A program made the position numbers and the translations under genes. Positions 1-11,376 of a stretch of 64,000 bases of DNA are shown piece by piece. The stretch is from Paramacrobiotus metropolitanus (Eukaryota; Tardigrada; Eutardigrada; Parachela; Macrobiotidae), in the NCBI RefSeq assembly GCF_019649055.1, contig NW_026570386.1:62001-126000 (forward strand), given 5' to 3'. The notes below the pieces were generated by a model. That model was not told the DNA's origin. It searched no databases and saw only the letters and a program-made list of their open reading frames with translations. The stretch's first letter is position 1, and each line of letters opens with the position of its first letter.

Positions 1-1
1 G

Positions 2-2868
2 GGTGTTCTAAACGATTCATCCTGTCACGCTCCGCCGTCAGTGGCGTCATTTTCTCCCTGTGGGACACATGTTGCGGTGGGCCACAACGACGGCACGATT
101 TTGCTGTACAATACTGGTTCCCGCCAGATGGTTAAATCCTTCCGCAGCGGAAAATTGAAGTCGGTGTGGAGGATAGCCTGGAATCCGGCTCGAAATGTGG
201 CTGAATTTGTCTTCTGCGACCGGGAAGGATATATTTCTTTGGTAAAGGAAGCTTTTCTGCCGTCGGAGAACAGAGAGAACAGTACCAACAATTTTTCGGA
301 TGGTGTCACACCAGAAGCGAAAGCCCCTAAGTCACCTACTGGCAAACTGGATATTGACGAAAATTCCAACAAGGGAAGTGGACACTTTAACGATAATTTC
401 GAGTTCGATGATGATCAGATTGATATCGTATCAGTCTCTGATTTTGCTGCAAAAAAGACGAAACCGGCAGTTCCCTTCATTCCACGGACAAAAATGCAAA
501 AACATTTTCAGCCGGGAACGACCTATGGACATCGGCATCGCTTTTTAGTGTGGAATGATATCGGGTATATGAAAACCTATGTTGGTGAAGACTCAGATTC
601 TTTTCCAGCCATTGATATTATTTTCCATAATTCATCTCAACATCGTCCAATACATGTGACCAATATGGAGAACTTCACTTTGGGAACGCTTAATGATACG
701 GCATATCTCCTGGCTACGGAAGAACCTGATAGGCAGGAAGAGACTGATGTGCGCCGCAAGAGCAGTATGGTTAGACTGGTCATGATTGGAGACGGGAAAC
801 AGTGGACGCTACCGCTGAACGATGATGAATGGATTCGGGGAATTGCGCTGGGAGGGAATTTGTGCTATCTGGCGACTAGTCGCCGAATGGTCAGAATGAT
901 TACGCATTCGGGATTCCAGCAGTATATTGTATCGTTTCCCGGACCATTTGTATCATTAGCAGCCCGGGCAAACTTGGTAACTGTTGTGTACCACCAAGCG
1001 GAACCCTTTAACGGTAAATAGTGAATTTTTTCAGTTTTACACATTTTACAAATGCCCGATGCGAACGGTAAGTTGACTACAAATAATTAATGATAAATTG
1101 TTTTTTTTCTAGATGATCAGTGCCTGGGTCACTCTTTGTACCAGATAACTACAAGAGGACTGGACCTGATCGAATCCGACAGAAGATTACCTCTTTCGCC
1201 CAAAGCGGAACTGGTATGGGTGGGTTTTGGTTTGCGTGACACGCCTTGCATTGTGGACAATGCTGGCATTGTACGGGTGTATCAGTGCAGTGGTCCGCTG
1301 GCCAAAATCTGGTCTCCTTGTCTGGATTTGCGCTCCCGAATCAAGAACAAATTTGATCATTACTTTATTGTGGCACTTGACGAAGTCAGCCGACAAATCC
1401 GGTATGCCTGCTGAAACAGCTGCACTAATAAGTTTAATCTGGAAATTTTATAAGAACGTTTTGATTTACTTTTTAGTGCCATTTTTTGTCGGGGATCTTC
1501 ATACCCACAGACAGTTCCGATTCCTGTTCAGTCAGTGATACCCTTGGAAACCATGCAAGTCGATATGACGGAGGACAACAACAAGAAAGAAGCCGATTTG
1601 ACTCTGAGGCGTCTGTTTCCTTCTTTTGCTGATCAAAATTCCAAGATCTCCGCTGAAGTTTTGCGGCTTTTCGCGGTAAGGTTACGTCTGCGCGGTTGTG
1701 TTATTCCGGAAGTTTGCACATATTGCTTTTTCAGACTTACAGTGCGAATTCCGAAGAAAGGCGGGCTGTAGATATCATGCAAGCTCTTGTACCAGAAGTG
1801 AAGGACCTGGCTGTTTTCCGGAAATACGCTCTTTCTGCGTGCCGCAAAGAATTTGCCACATTGGTGGAAGAGATCATTGAGCAGATGCACCGGGACGAAG
1901 ATGCAGACAGTATTCCTCGACCGCCTAGGTTTGCCCTTTTGTAGATTTGCTGTAATTGACTTGCTGTTGATACCCGCTAACCGTAACCTATAATGGCATA
2001 ATGATTTTGCTTTCGTATTGTAACTTGTTTAAGATTTTTACTTGTTTTTGTAGCCCGGATTTGTACGGAGGAACAGCTTCAGCAACTTCCACTCCGGCGG
2101 CCAGAACTGTCACGCTCTCTAAAAGCAGCACACCGAAAACGACAACTCTTTCACATTTTAAGCCGGCCCCATCCAGTCGTATCAGCAACGGCTCGGTTAA
2201 TGCCTTGAGCAGGTTCAACAAAGGTGAAACGGAAAGAAAAACACAGCTGTTCAGCGACAGCGAAGATGAGGATGCGCCGGTTAACCGTGGCTCAAAAATG
2301 GTAGGCTCCGATGCTGAGGATGCTGGGGACGACGATCGTGGATATGATCTTCAGGAAGATGAAGCCGATTCTCTCATGGGTCGGCCCACAGCGGCTTCGT
2401 CATCCGATTCCAATGGAGAATCCACCATGTCATCGCAGACGTTGATGCTTGAAGAAAATCATCCCCATTTCCGTTTATCGAATGGTACTGCTGAGAAAAC
2501 TGCTCCGGACAACATGTCATCGATCACCAGTACACCCGGAAACCCCTTCCGCAAGTTCGGCAGCGAGCGTCCGGAGGTCATGCGCGGGATCTCATCAATG
2601 GAAGATTTAACCAAAGGCACGTTCCTCCGAAAAGAACGGTATGCGCTCGGTTATGAAAAATGGTGGCAGCGAAAAACATGAAGCATCAAAAAAGCGCGGA
2701 AGAAAGGCTATAGAGGACCTACCCGGAAAGAAGAAATCCAAGCCAGAAACCACGAAAGTATCTGCTGAAAAAGATGGCAAAGCTAAACCGGCAGTGGAGG
2801 TAACCCCTCAGAGCAAACCGGTATTTGCAGGACTGGCGAAGTATGGCTTCGTGAAAGAAAATAAGTAA
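2..2868 (+). CDS. WDHD1: WDHD1/AND-1/Ctf4 replisome adaptor, 5'-truncated
   Basis: Trimeric replisome hub that links the CMG helicase to DNA polymerase alpha; nuclear. The 5' part, with most of the WD40 propeller, lies before the window. Visible are the last WD40 blade (SPCGTHVAVGHNDG), an acidic linker, and a SepB-type propeller beginning near HRFLVWNDIGYM and running through FNGDDQCLG. A helical bundle and a charged Lys-rich tail ending at GLAKYGFVKENK follow. Supported exons are 2-1013, 1113-1401, 1477-1675, 1735-1928 and 2054-2638, with phases matching at every junction. The last segment (2670-2868) is in another frame. It can be joined through a 31-nt GT-AG interval (2639-2669), or by removing one A from the A-run just before it. 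Order and spacing match metazoan WDHD1 as I recall it. An AATAAA follows at 3054. Confidence 0.88.
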
Positions 2869-3552
2869 GGTATGATGCTTGATACCATTGTTTCGCGTAT
2901 CTTCCATACCGTAATGATTCCTTTTTGTTAAGCTTTAGTTATGATAAAGCGTTGTAAAATCATGAATATTTATTGCATTCTTTTCGTGCGGCTTTATGTA
3001 AAGCCGCTTTTAATATATAATATTGGACTGTAACAGATGACCGACAATTACAAAATAAAATTCAGCGGGAAAAATACTCGTATCAGTTGGGCGATTCCGG
3101 GAAAGTAATGTAGAGTTTTTTCCTGTGCTCTTTGAATATATTTCTTACTTTTCAGCTGGATTGTTACTCATTGTTAGTGCTTAAAAGTATCCCTAGATTA
3201 CCTGCTAAACTGTTGAAACATTAGGCAAATAAGCATGGAGAGAACTGATGCAGTTTGCCACATGTTGCAGTCGTGCAAGCTTACTCCGGCATGCGTCGTT
3301 TTGATTGTGAGTGCAAGCGTTAAACGCGTCCATATGTAAGTAAGCAAACCGGAAGATGAGAGTCAGTATAAACTGGCTTGGTTGATGTCCCTGACATAAT
3401 AATTGTGGTCAAGGATTCACGCTGTGTACTGCCGCTTTAACATACTGTTCCTGCCTTTACGTACGGCTTTACCTTAATAGCGAAGTCGTCAGCTGGTCCG
3501 GTGCAATATCGTAAATGCAGTTTCTTATTACGGTACGGTGCTTACTTTATAA
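2869..3552. other. Intergenic stretch between WDHD1 and LAMP-like gene
   Basis: No convincing coding sequence was seen. It holds the WDHD1 3' UTR and presumably the promoter and first exon of the LAMP-like gene, whose readable frame has no ATG. A donor-like GTAAGTAAGC lies near 3336-3345, but I could not connect it to a start codon. Confidence 0.4.
3054..3059 (+). promoter_or_regulatory. Polyadenylation signal for WDHD1
   Basis: AATAAA lies about 190 bases after the WDHD1 stop codon on the same strand. It is the first canonical hexamer seen downstream. Confidence 0.5.
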
Positions 3553-4423
3553 TATGGGACAAAATTTGTGATAAAAACTGGGATTTTCGATTTGACATGG
3601 GCGAAAGCGGAATACCCATATGTCGGAAATTATTTTACACTTCTCTTTCATTTGTTGCTGACACTGTTGACTGTTGGTGTATCTCATCAATCTGAACAAA
3701 TCGATTGTTTACCTGAAAATAACCAAACCAAATCTACTGCATTCTATCGTTTACATGATGAGACGGGCAAGATCTGCTTATTAGCTGAATTCGGTATCCA
3801 TATTACCGAAATAATTCCCGGTGGAAAAGTATCCGAGGTCATCCACTTAATTAATGGAAGCGCGGATGTTGTTCACTCTCGGTGCGATGATACAGCCGCT
3901 CTACTGGTTGTTGAAGGCAGTGTGCCGTTTCGTTGGCTACTCAGATTTCATTTTCTCAAGGACGTGGATGTCTGGTATGTAAATTCATTGATTCTGGAAC
4001 TGGCACGGTGGGACAATCAATCCACGCTTCCGGTATCCGAATATATTTGGACTGATTATAATAATGCGACGTCAACCGATATACATTCAAAAACTTTGAC
4101 GGCTGTTAATTACCACAAGTGGACAACCGTAGACAACGGGCACTCATATCAATGTGATAGCGATAAATGGATATTTGAGAGAATCGAACAATACACGCGA
4201 AAAAGAGAGAACGTTTGCGTTCTGTTTAACGAATATTCATGTGGATCCTTTTGTGAAAGCGGGAGATTTCGGTTCTGCTGAATCTTGCTCGTTTTTACTG
4301 GAGCAGTTGTACGATCAAAGCGATGATGTGTCGCTTCCGGTTGGATGTGCGCTTGCACTGCTTTGTTTGGCAGTAATGACGATTTTTTTCATTGGTCTAC
4401 GTCGGAAACGATTGACAGTATAA
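3553..4423 (+). CDS. LAMP-family lysosome-associated membrane protein, start unresolved, frame broken
   Basis: Type I glycoprotein of lysosomal or endosomal membranes. The frame opens after a stop at 3550-3552 and contains a hydrophobic leader (YFTLLFHLLLTLLTVGV), but no in-frame ATG precedes it, so a short upstream exon is missing or the frame is damaged. The luminal part has LAMP landmarks: the cysteine segment KICLLAEFGI, several N-glycosylation sequons, and YQCDSDKWIF. The C-terminus is FGSAESC, a single TM helix (ALALLCLAVMTIFFIG) and a short basic tail RRKRLTV. The two halves are in different frames. The switch falls between about 4180 and 4212, where a run of five A (4200-4204) would need one base fewer. 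The tail lacks the vertebrate GYQTI sorting signal. An AATAAA is at 4684. Confidence 0.68.
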
Positions 4424-4585
4424 TTACTGCATAAATACGAAATATGATGTGAAAATCAGCATTTGCACGATTTTTGCGAATTAGAACCAAATCTTCAAGC
4501 AGAATTGCAATCGTACGATCGTATGCTTAATAGTTAATACTATAAACGTAGCAAAAGTGTCTGCATGAATTTTCTTTAAATCCGG

Positions 4586-4658
4586 CAACAAAGGTATTTC
4601 TAAATTCCCTGCAACACTTCCTGCAACAAAGTATTTCTAATTTCCTGCAACACTTTCC
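4586..4658. repeat. Imperfect tandem duplication, unit about 36 bp
   Basis: Two adjacent copies of a segment beginning CAACAAAGGTATTTCTAA and ending in CCTGCAACAC(TT), differing by small indels. It lies in the 3' flank of the LAMP-like gene and is non-coding. Confidence 0.6.
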
Positions 4659-4683
4659 AGTGCCACAGTTATGTATTTTTAGA

Positions 4684-4689
4684 AATAAA
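4684..4689 (+). promoter_or_regulatory. Polyadenylation signal for LAMP-like gene
   Basis: AATAAA about 260 bases downstream of the LAMP-like stop on the same strand, just before the convergent zinc-finger gene ends. Confidence 0.4.
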
Positions 4690-4846
4690 GCAAAAGTACA
4701 CTGCAGAATAACAAAACACATCGGCCATGTAGCGAACATCGACATTTAAAAAGTCTTTTTCAGAACCACCGCTACCAGTTCCAGTAAAGAGTGTCTTCAG
4801 TACATACCAGAGATCATGAGACAAATGCGAAAGCACAACAATAACG

Positions 4847-7800
4847 TCAAGGTGGAAGAGTCGTGATGTCAATCTCCGGATGTTTATTGCGAACATGCTG
4901 CACCCATCTTCCTCGTTCTATGTAACCGCACAAACACGTCTCGCACTTATAAGGGCAGTCGTTATACTTCGCTGGTTCGTATGCTTTCCCTTTTCGTTTG
5001 TTGGTCTTTTTCTTTTTAATGCCCAAGTGCAACTCATCAATATGGTTGCGCGTTTCCGCCAATTGTTTGAACTTTTTTCCACAATGATCACACGAATAGC
5101 GGTAATTGTTGGAATGTACCCACATATGGGAGCGCAACTTCCTCGGCGATCCACACACTTTCCCACATTCTTTACAGGTAACGGGGTATATGTTTCGATG
5201 TGTGGAATCAATGTGTACCCGCAGTTTCGTCAAAAGTGGATACTTACGCTCGCATTCAGGACACTGATAACACCCATCCGCGCCGCAATGTGTCGGCAAA
5301 TGGGCATGATAGGCAGCTCTTTTCTGGAAGCGCTCTTTACAGAATATACACACCATGCGCTGAACTGGCCCCAATCGGCGCCTTTTCCGAGGCTTGGAAT
5401 CAGGCTTCTTCAACGGTTCCGAACTTGGTGAAATCGCATGCGTAAGAACGTGCTGCATTAAATCATCAAAATCCTCTCCGTCATAACCGCACATCGCACA
5501 CTGCAAATCGTCAATGCTGGACCGTTCCTCTGGCGATTGATGGGATAACCAGTGTTGGTGTCTCACGTTACGACCGGGAAATACAACCGCACACACTCCA
5601 CATTTGTATTTCCGCTGAGGGCTGTTTGGAACGATTATACAAAATTCCCTTCTCAGTCTGCTGTTCCAAAAATTCTTGTACCAGTTTCAAAAATGATGCG
5701 TCTTTGCCTGAAGACAGATTAGACTGAAACTTGGAATACTCAAAACAGATATTTAAAAAAAACGAGACGCAATCATGGTCTTCATTCAATCTACCTATAA
5801 ATTTGCCGGTAACTTCCGGGCAGTGCTTCTGCTGCAAATGGCGAATGAGTTTAGCATACGCATCAAATGTTTTTCCACATTCGTCACATGTAAACCCCTC
5901 AGCTCCACGATGACATTGAACGTGATCACGTAATTCCATCCAACTGGCAAACACCTTCTGACAGATACGACAGTCCCGATTCGTTCTTTTCTGGTGAACC
6001 TAAAATGGATGACAACTTCAACATGCACGATTTAGAATAACAATGGCAACAAAGTTTTTATACACTCTTTTCGTGTAAATGAAGACCCTTTTCCGTGGGA
6101 AACTTTTCTTTACACGTCTGACATTGTAAAGTCCATGTGCTCGCCATATCACGAAAGACGTCCGGATGAGACATCTGGATATGCTCCCTGGGATGAACAG
6201 CATTTCCGCCGCATACGGGGCACGTTCGCATTTTATACCGCCTGACCATTTCATTTGATGTGAGACCGTGTTGACCAACATGTTGGATAAGATCGGCAAA
6301 ATTCTGCCCGACATATTCACAGCCCACACACTGCATACTGACGTGTTCCTGAACATAATCCTGGTGATCCAGAACATGCAGATTAAGCAGCGCTTCACTG
6401 CGGAAATTCAGCTCACATTCTGGACAGCGATACTTGAAAGTATTGGTCAACGTGGGCTGTTTAAAAGGTTTGGGACAATAAATTCTAGACGAGATCGTAG
6501 GCACAGAATCAGGTCTATCTACGGTTGACAGTACAGAAAGACCATTGTCCTCTACTTCAGGGGTACATGAATTCAAAGTCTTTCCAAGATTCTGGTCATT
6601 CTCGGAGCAGAACGTCTCACAAACATCCTGGGTATTATCAACAAGGTCGCAATGCAAGGCAATGTCGCACAATTTTCTCCTTTTACGGGCTGAAATTTAT
6701 TAATAAGCTGAGTTACCTCAGCCCTTAACCATATAGCGAAAAGAAAGAAAAGCAAACCCTGACTTAACTCGATATTATACCGTTCACATACCGTTTTGCA
6801 ATGTCCAAGAGTACTTTTCAGAATAACCAGCCTTCAGCTCCATACCCGGAGGAATCAGTTTTGTGGCAATAAAGTACACATCTGACTCACGCAGACACAC
6901 GGATAAATTCTGATCTTCTGGCTTGATAGCAAATCGAATGTGTTTCATCCAGTTACACTGGTGATCACTGTCGAGCTGAAGAAAGTTTTCTTCATTTCCA
7001 CCAACAAACTGGGATTGTTTATGCGATAAAGGGGCTACGAAGGGGCCAAACATGGTTTGCGGAAGAATCATAGACTTCGTGACAACTCCTGCAGCATATG
7101 AGTACAATAAATACAGATTACCATAACCACCACAAACACATAATCGACAACCAACCTGCGTTCTCCTTATCAAACTCCAATATGTTCGGCAAGCTGGTTA
7201 ACGACAGAGGAAGAACATGTGTATCTTGCACATGCCTCATATGAGTCCAGCAGGGTTCATCACCCACATCCTGGCACACACTGCAAGCTGGAAAAAGAAA
7301 AGGCCTTATCGCGGCGTGCTAATTGTCAGTAAATCGGTCAAAAAAACTTTAGTAAAAGGAACAAAATACCTAATCACAAATACGGACTTAATTTATAGGC
7401 AGGATCTAAATGGGTTAACTGAACGGGTTAGTAAGATGTCCAGTTATTAAAAATGCAGCAAAATGCTGTTAAATTTTAACTCACAGAACGGCTCCTTTTT
7501 AATTGCGACATTGCAGTCCTCTTTCGAACTGCAAAGGTCCACATGCATGGAGTCATCCGTTTTCGACATTTGCCTCACAGCAACATTTCGCACTGACAAT
7601 CTGACGGACGGCTGTGAAGCTTCCGGAAGAGCTTCGGAATCATACATCCACGAAAACACCTGCGGCACGGGAACAGCCCCCTCCGACAAAGTGCACCGGG
7701 GTCGGGCCGGATCTGGCGCCAGCGCGTGTGCTCCAAACGAGATCAAGTGCACTAAAGTGCAAATGACAGATACGGGCCCCTTCCAAGGGCTCAACGGCCG

Positions 7801-7992
7801 TGTGGCCGCCGACGGCAACCCACTGCTGGAACAGTGGACTATCTCTTGAGGAAACCGGAAATAGTGCCGAGGATTTTCCTCATCCACGACAGATTCCTTG
7901 AGGTCAACATCACAGCCCGGCATCCAGCATTTAAGGCCTTGCTGCTTCGCCGTTGGCAAGGAAATATGGGAATCAGAGCTCTGTGGCAATGA
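4847..7992 (-). CDS. THAP-like, PR/SET and C2H2 zinc-finger transcription regulator (PRDM-type)
   Basis: Nuclear chromatin or transcription regulator of PRDM architecture. Exons in transcript order are 7992-7485, 7287-7156, 7088-6792, 6689-6064, 5999-5682 and 5614-4847, and all downstream junctions are phase-compatible. The first exon holds a THAP-like C2CH module (CWMPGC, HYFRFPQE, then LFQQWVAVGG and RICHLHFS). Its two halves are in different frames, which meet near 7841-7846. A cysteine cluster (CSVCQDVGDEPC) and a PR domain follow (TMFGPFVAPL, CNWMKHIRFA, LIPPGMELKAGY), resembling PRDM10/15. A KRRK basic patch and about 13 C2H2 fingers come next, seven of them in the last exon. No ATG precedes the first zinc ligand in the first listed exon, and a TAG abuts its acceptor, so at least one 5' exon is missing. 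The MH1 exon upstream is phase-compatible. Confidence 0.75.
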
Positions 7993-8167
7993 CTAAAAGT
8001 ATAACATCAGTATACGCTCTGGCGCAAAACTCAAAGACTGTACAACATCCATATGTATTCTAGCCCAATAAGATTTCAACAGTGCAAAGTCCGTGATGTA
8101 TGCTTTCAGATAGAAAGAAAACAATCAAAATATTTAACAGAAAAAGTTAAAACATAACAGAAAAATC

Positions 8168-8998
8168 TCAGATGTCGCACACCCGTCCATTCAAACACCT
8201 ACTCCAAAACTCAAAATATTCATCTAATTTGACGTTAACTTTACGTACATGAAAGACCGGATCCCCCTGCACTGACTGCGAAGATGCGTCCATTGGAATT
8301 GGCTGACTAGCTATAGATCCATTACACAGAAATATCGCGCTGCTGTCGACAATCTCGCCGTCTCCATTTTGCATGTCTTGAAAACGTGTCCTCTTTTTGT
8401 AGTGGAACGGATTGATGCAAACACTTTCAGGCCCCACCGTACATGTAACCCAGGAAAACAACTTGGAGGCCTGCCACCAGCGAAACGTCCGCACCACGGC
8501 CACATGTGGTGGATGTTTCTTCCCACTGATCTGTCGAAAAACAAATAATTTTTCAAAATAAAAAAATTGCCGAATAATCACTAAAACAGCAGTAAAATAC
8601 TAGCATAAAAATGAGAGGACCATTAATTTTGGTATTTCAACATCGTATTTCAAACTTTTCTACTGATATTCGGATTGCTGCAAGGTTGCTTTATTTTAGA
8701 ATAATAATTACTATTATAAAGCAGCCTGCAACAATCCGACCGCGTCACTTTAAGCAGCTTGCTAAAGTTTTAGGTGAAGCAACAGGAACTGCTGGGTGCT
8801 TACAATAATCGGTTGTGGATCAAAAGGAAGGCATTCCGTCATATGCGCACCACCCAGATCAAGAACACTGGCTAGTTTCCGCAGCGTTTCAGAATCTCTT
8901 CCTAGAGTGTGAATTAAATAATCCACAACCACAGAAGCATACTCCACCTTCGTGTTATAGTAGCGATGGCTTAGCAGGCGTTCTTGAATATCGTCCAT
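8168..8998 (-). CDS. SMAD-type MH1 domain protein without visible MH2
   Basis: DNA-binding MH1 domain of SMAD4 type. Exon 8998-8804 starts at a genuine ATG and gives LLSHRYYNTKVEYA and DLGGAHMTEC. Exon 8530-8168 gives KKHPPHVAVVRTFRWW and VGPESVCINPFHYKKR. The 273-base intron joins phase 0 to phase 0. The zinc ligands of MH1 (GAHMTEC, VTC, SVC and FHY) are all present, and ungapped alignment to SMAD4 through the first half is clear from memory. The DNA-contacting hairpin is altered (PQPIIISGKK). No MH2 domain, the TGF-beta effector part, occurs downstream. Either the protein ends at TGA 8168-8170, or a donor at 8182 splices in phase 0 to the THAP exon at 7992. The frame stays open upstream of the ATG for at least 14 codons, so an earlier exon is possible. 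Confidence 0.72.
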
Positions 8999-8999
8999 A

Positions 9000-10555
9000 A
9001 TGATGTGAGTCGCTTGCAGTTCCAGGATTTTACTACAATAAAAATACAGAACTCGTTAGACACCCTAAGTTACTAGCACGTAAATTGGTAAATATGATTT
9101 GCGCGTGTCGTACAGCTCAGACAACAGCGATGCCTACGACCAAATCCGAAAGTTCTTCCAGACCAAAAGTGGAAAGCCTGTAGAGTTTCAGCTGCAACTT
9201 GGGTCTTCCGCTGGGAGAAAAAATAATGACGGCTGCACATCTGTCAAAGGGTGTACAGTGTACACCATCTAATCACACCTATAAATAAGTCTTAAAGATA
9301 GTTCTTATTTTCAAATCTGACTGATCAGTTTTATATGGAACAGTTTTCGTCTGCTCCGTAAATAAAAGTAGCAATTGTTAAGAAAAATCGAAAAAGCACT
9401 TTAATAATTGGGTTGTGAAGAGCAAAATAAGCAGACCAACGTAACCGCTGTCTGGGGAGAAAGCATTATGGCTGGCTGTTGACCACGGTCCAGAACTTGG
9501 CAACCGCACAAGTACTCCAACTACGATGGTGCTGGGTGCTTAATCACCGGAAGCTCACGAATGCAGTCCAGTTTATGCAAAAAGATGTCCTCTTCCGGCG
9601 AAGATACGTCCAGCTGTTTTGCGTGTTTTTTTGGGCGGTGTATTAATGTATTAGTATTATTAGATTCTGATGACTAATATTGCGTCAACCATTAATATTC
9701 CTTTAATAATAAAAGTATGCAAGTGTCACGAAGGAACTTTTTGGGTCGATGCTGTGAAATTTTGAATCCGAAAATTATGTTTATGTAGCATCCGAATATC
9801 GGTGAATAAAACCTGCAGGCACGGCACGCAGCGGAAACATTTTGATGATACGAAAGGCGCTTAACAACATCAAGCTACACACTGTAAACACCAGAAAACC
9901 AAAAATTATAGTAAGTACTTAGTACTTACAATTTGTCACACACCCGCTCACCATATACAAAAACAAAAACTCCAACAAAGAATACATGTGCACAGCGCAA
10001 CAAATTGCAGAATGCAGACTATGTTGACCTTCACCTTTCAAATATTCCAAAACCAACAAATTAATCAAAACACCACAATAAAATTATAACTAACAATAAG
10101 TACCACAGTTCCAGTCTTAATACAAACTAAGGTCAAAAAGAATAACAGACCGCGGAAATTTTAACGATGCTCTAAAAAGTGTACCGAAAAGCTGTTTTAC
10201 ATAAGTAATCCAGATCAAAACACTGAAAACTTAATACGTACGTACTATGTACAATACAAACTTTACACTTACTGGTTAGGTTTAAAGCGAACTTCAAAAA
10301 TATGCAGCATAAAGAATCAGTCAAATGACTCAAATCGAAAGGTGGCAACATACACTGTTAATATTCGTACATAATGACAATACAATATAACGTTAATATT
10401 CGCACATATGGCAGTACAATATATCGTTAATATTCGTACATAAAACAACATCTGTACTGACGTATGCGAGTAAAAGTACTACATGCATAAAAGTACTACA
10501 TGCATACATATAGAATATTATATACAATAATTATTATATGCAGTACGATTAATAT
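9000..10555. other. Mostly non-coding stretch with weak coding-like patches on the - strand
   Basis: No recognised gene. On the - strand two patches look faintly coding. One at about 9535-9620 contains the peptide EEDIFLHKLDCIRELP, followed by a possible donor. One at about 9120-9215, after a good acceptor (TTTTTTCTCCCAG), contains GRPKLQLKLYRL. They could be 5' exons of the MH1 gene or chance. From about 9640 the sequence is AT-rich with short direct repeats. Confidence 0.3.
10357..10442. repeat. Short tandem repeat, about 35-40 bp unit
   Basis: Two and a half imperfect copies of a unit containing GTTAATATTCGTACATA and CAGTACAATATA. AT-rich and non-coding. A separate 17-base direct duplication, AAAAGTACTACATGCAT, follows at about 10472-10506. 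Confidence 0.6.
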
Positions 10556-11298
10556 TCAGATAGTGTATCGCTTCCCACATTGCAGACCCTCTCCCGCATT
10601 TTGCACGCTGCCCACAGATTCAATCAGGACGTTCACGGTTACACTTGTACTAACACTGCCGGGCATTTCATTATCCGCGGAAGCCTTGGTCATCGAAATC
10701 TCCTGCAGGTGAAAATATATACGAGCGCAAATCGCCACATCCGCATCCGCGCGATGCAGAATTCCACTGGGCTCCTCACCAAAACACTCTTCATACACCG
10801 CCGCCAATTTTCCATTGCGGCCACTGGGCATCACACTCCTGCCCATCTGCATGGTACACGCTTTCGGAATGCTGGAAAACGTACCATAAAGTGTTGCATT
10901 GCCATGGGCCCGGTAAATTTCCGATAAGACCACTTTCTCATCGAACTGTATGTTATGTCCTACGATGACGCCGGTGGTTTGCAGGTCGTCTTCCAAATAC
11001 TGCAAAATCTCCTCGATTGCTTTTCCTCTTTCTTGGTCATTTTTCGTGTAATACCGTGCACCCGGGCCGCTCCTGGCGAGATGCGGATGCCGGTTTCCAG
11101 CTTGACAATGTGCTGTTGTTGAGCCACCAGTTTACCCGCTTTGTTGTAGATGTGCCAGGCTATTTCCACCATGCGGCATCTATTCCACGCACGCAGATGA
11201 GAAAACGGCGCACCGGGCGGGAATCCGGTGGTTTCGGTGTCCAGGACCATGACGTACTGATCGTCAATGCTGCCATCTGTGAGTTGATAACTCAGCAT
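10556..11298 (-). CDS. DEDDh 3'-5' exonuclease (TREX/DnaQ-like), frame broken once
   Basis: RNase T/DnaQ superfamily exonuclease that removes 3' nucleotides from DNA or RNA with two metal ions. It starts at ATG 11298. Exo I is VLDTETTGFP, Exo II is GHNIQFD and Exo III is HRADAD, so the five catalytic acidic and histidine residues are encoded. The N-terminal 90 codons and the rest are in different frames. The switch lies at the A-run complementary to 11029-11031, where one A appears to be missing. With that base restored, spacing matches the intact paralogue at 12994-13788. Unlike that paralogue, the readable C-terminus (after HLQEISMTKA) has no membrane helix and ends after a polar tail. It is either a decayed or error-containing copy, or a soluble isoform. 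Confidence 0.65.
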
Positions 11299-11376
11299 TA
11301 AAAAGCAAAATGGCGAGCAAAATATAGGTAAAATACAAGTTACAATATATTAAACAAATTCAGGTGCGCGCCTGTA

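Noticed and set aside
4880-5431. 183-codon + strand ORF
   Set aside because: Antisense of the C2H2 finger exon. The hydrophobic composition comes from the complement of Cys/His/Lys codons.
7463-7849. 128-codon + strand ORF opposite the THAP exon
   Set aside because: It is the antisense shadow of a GC-rich - strand exon with splice sites and domain similarity. It has no recognised motif of its own.
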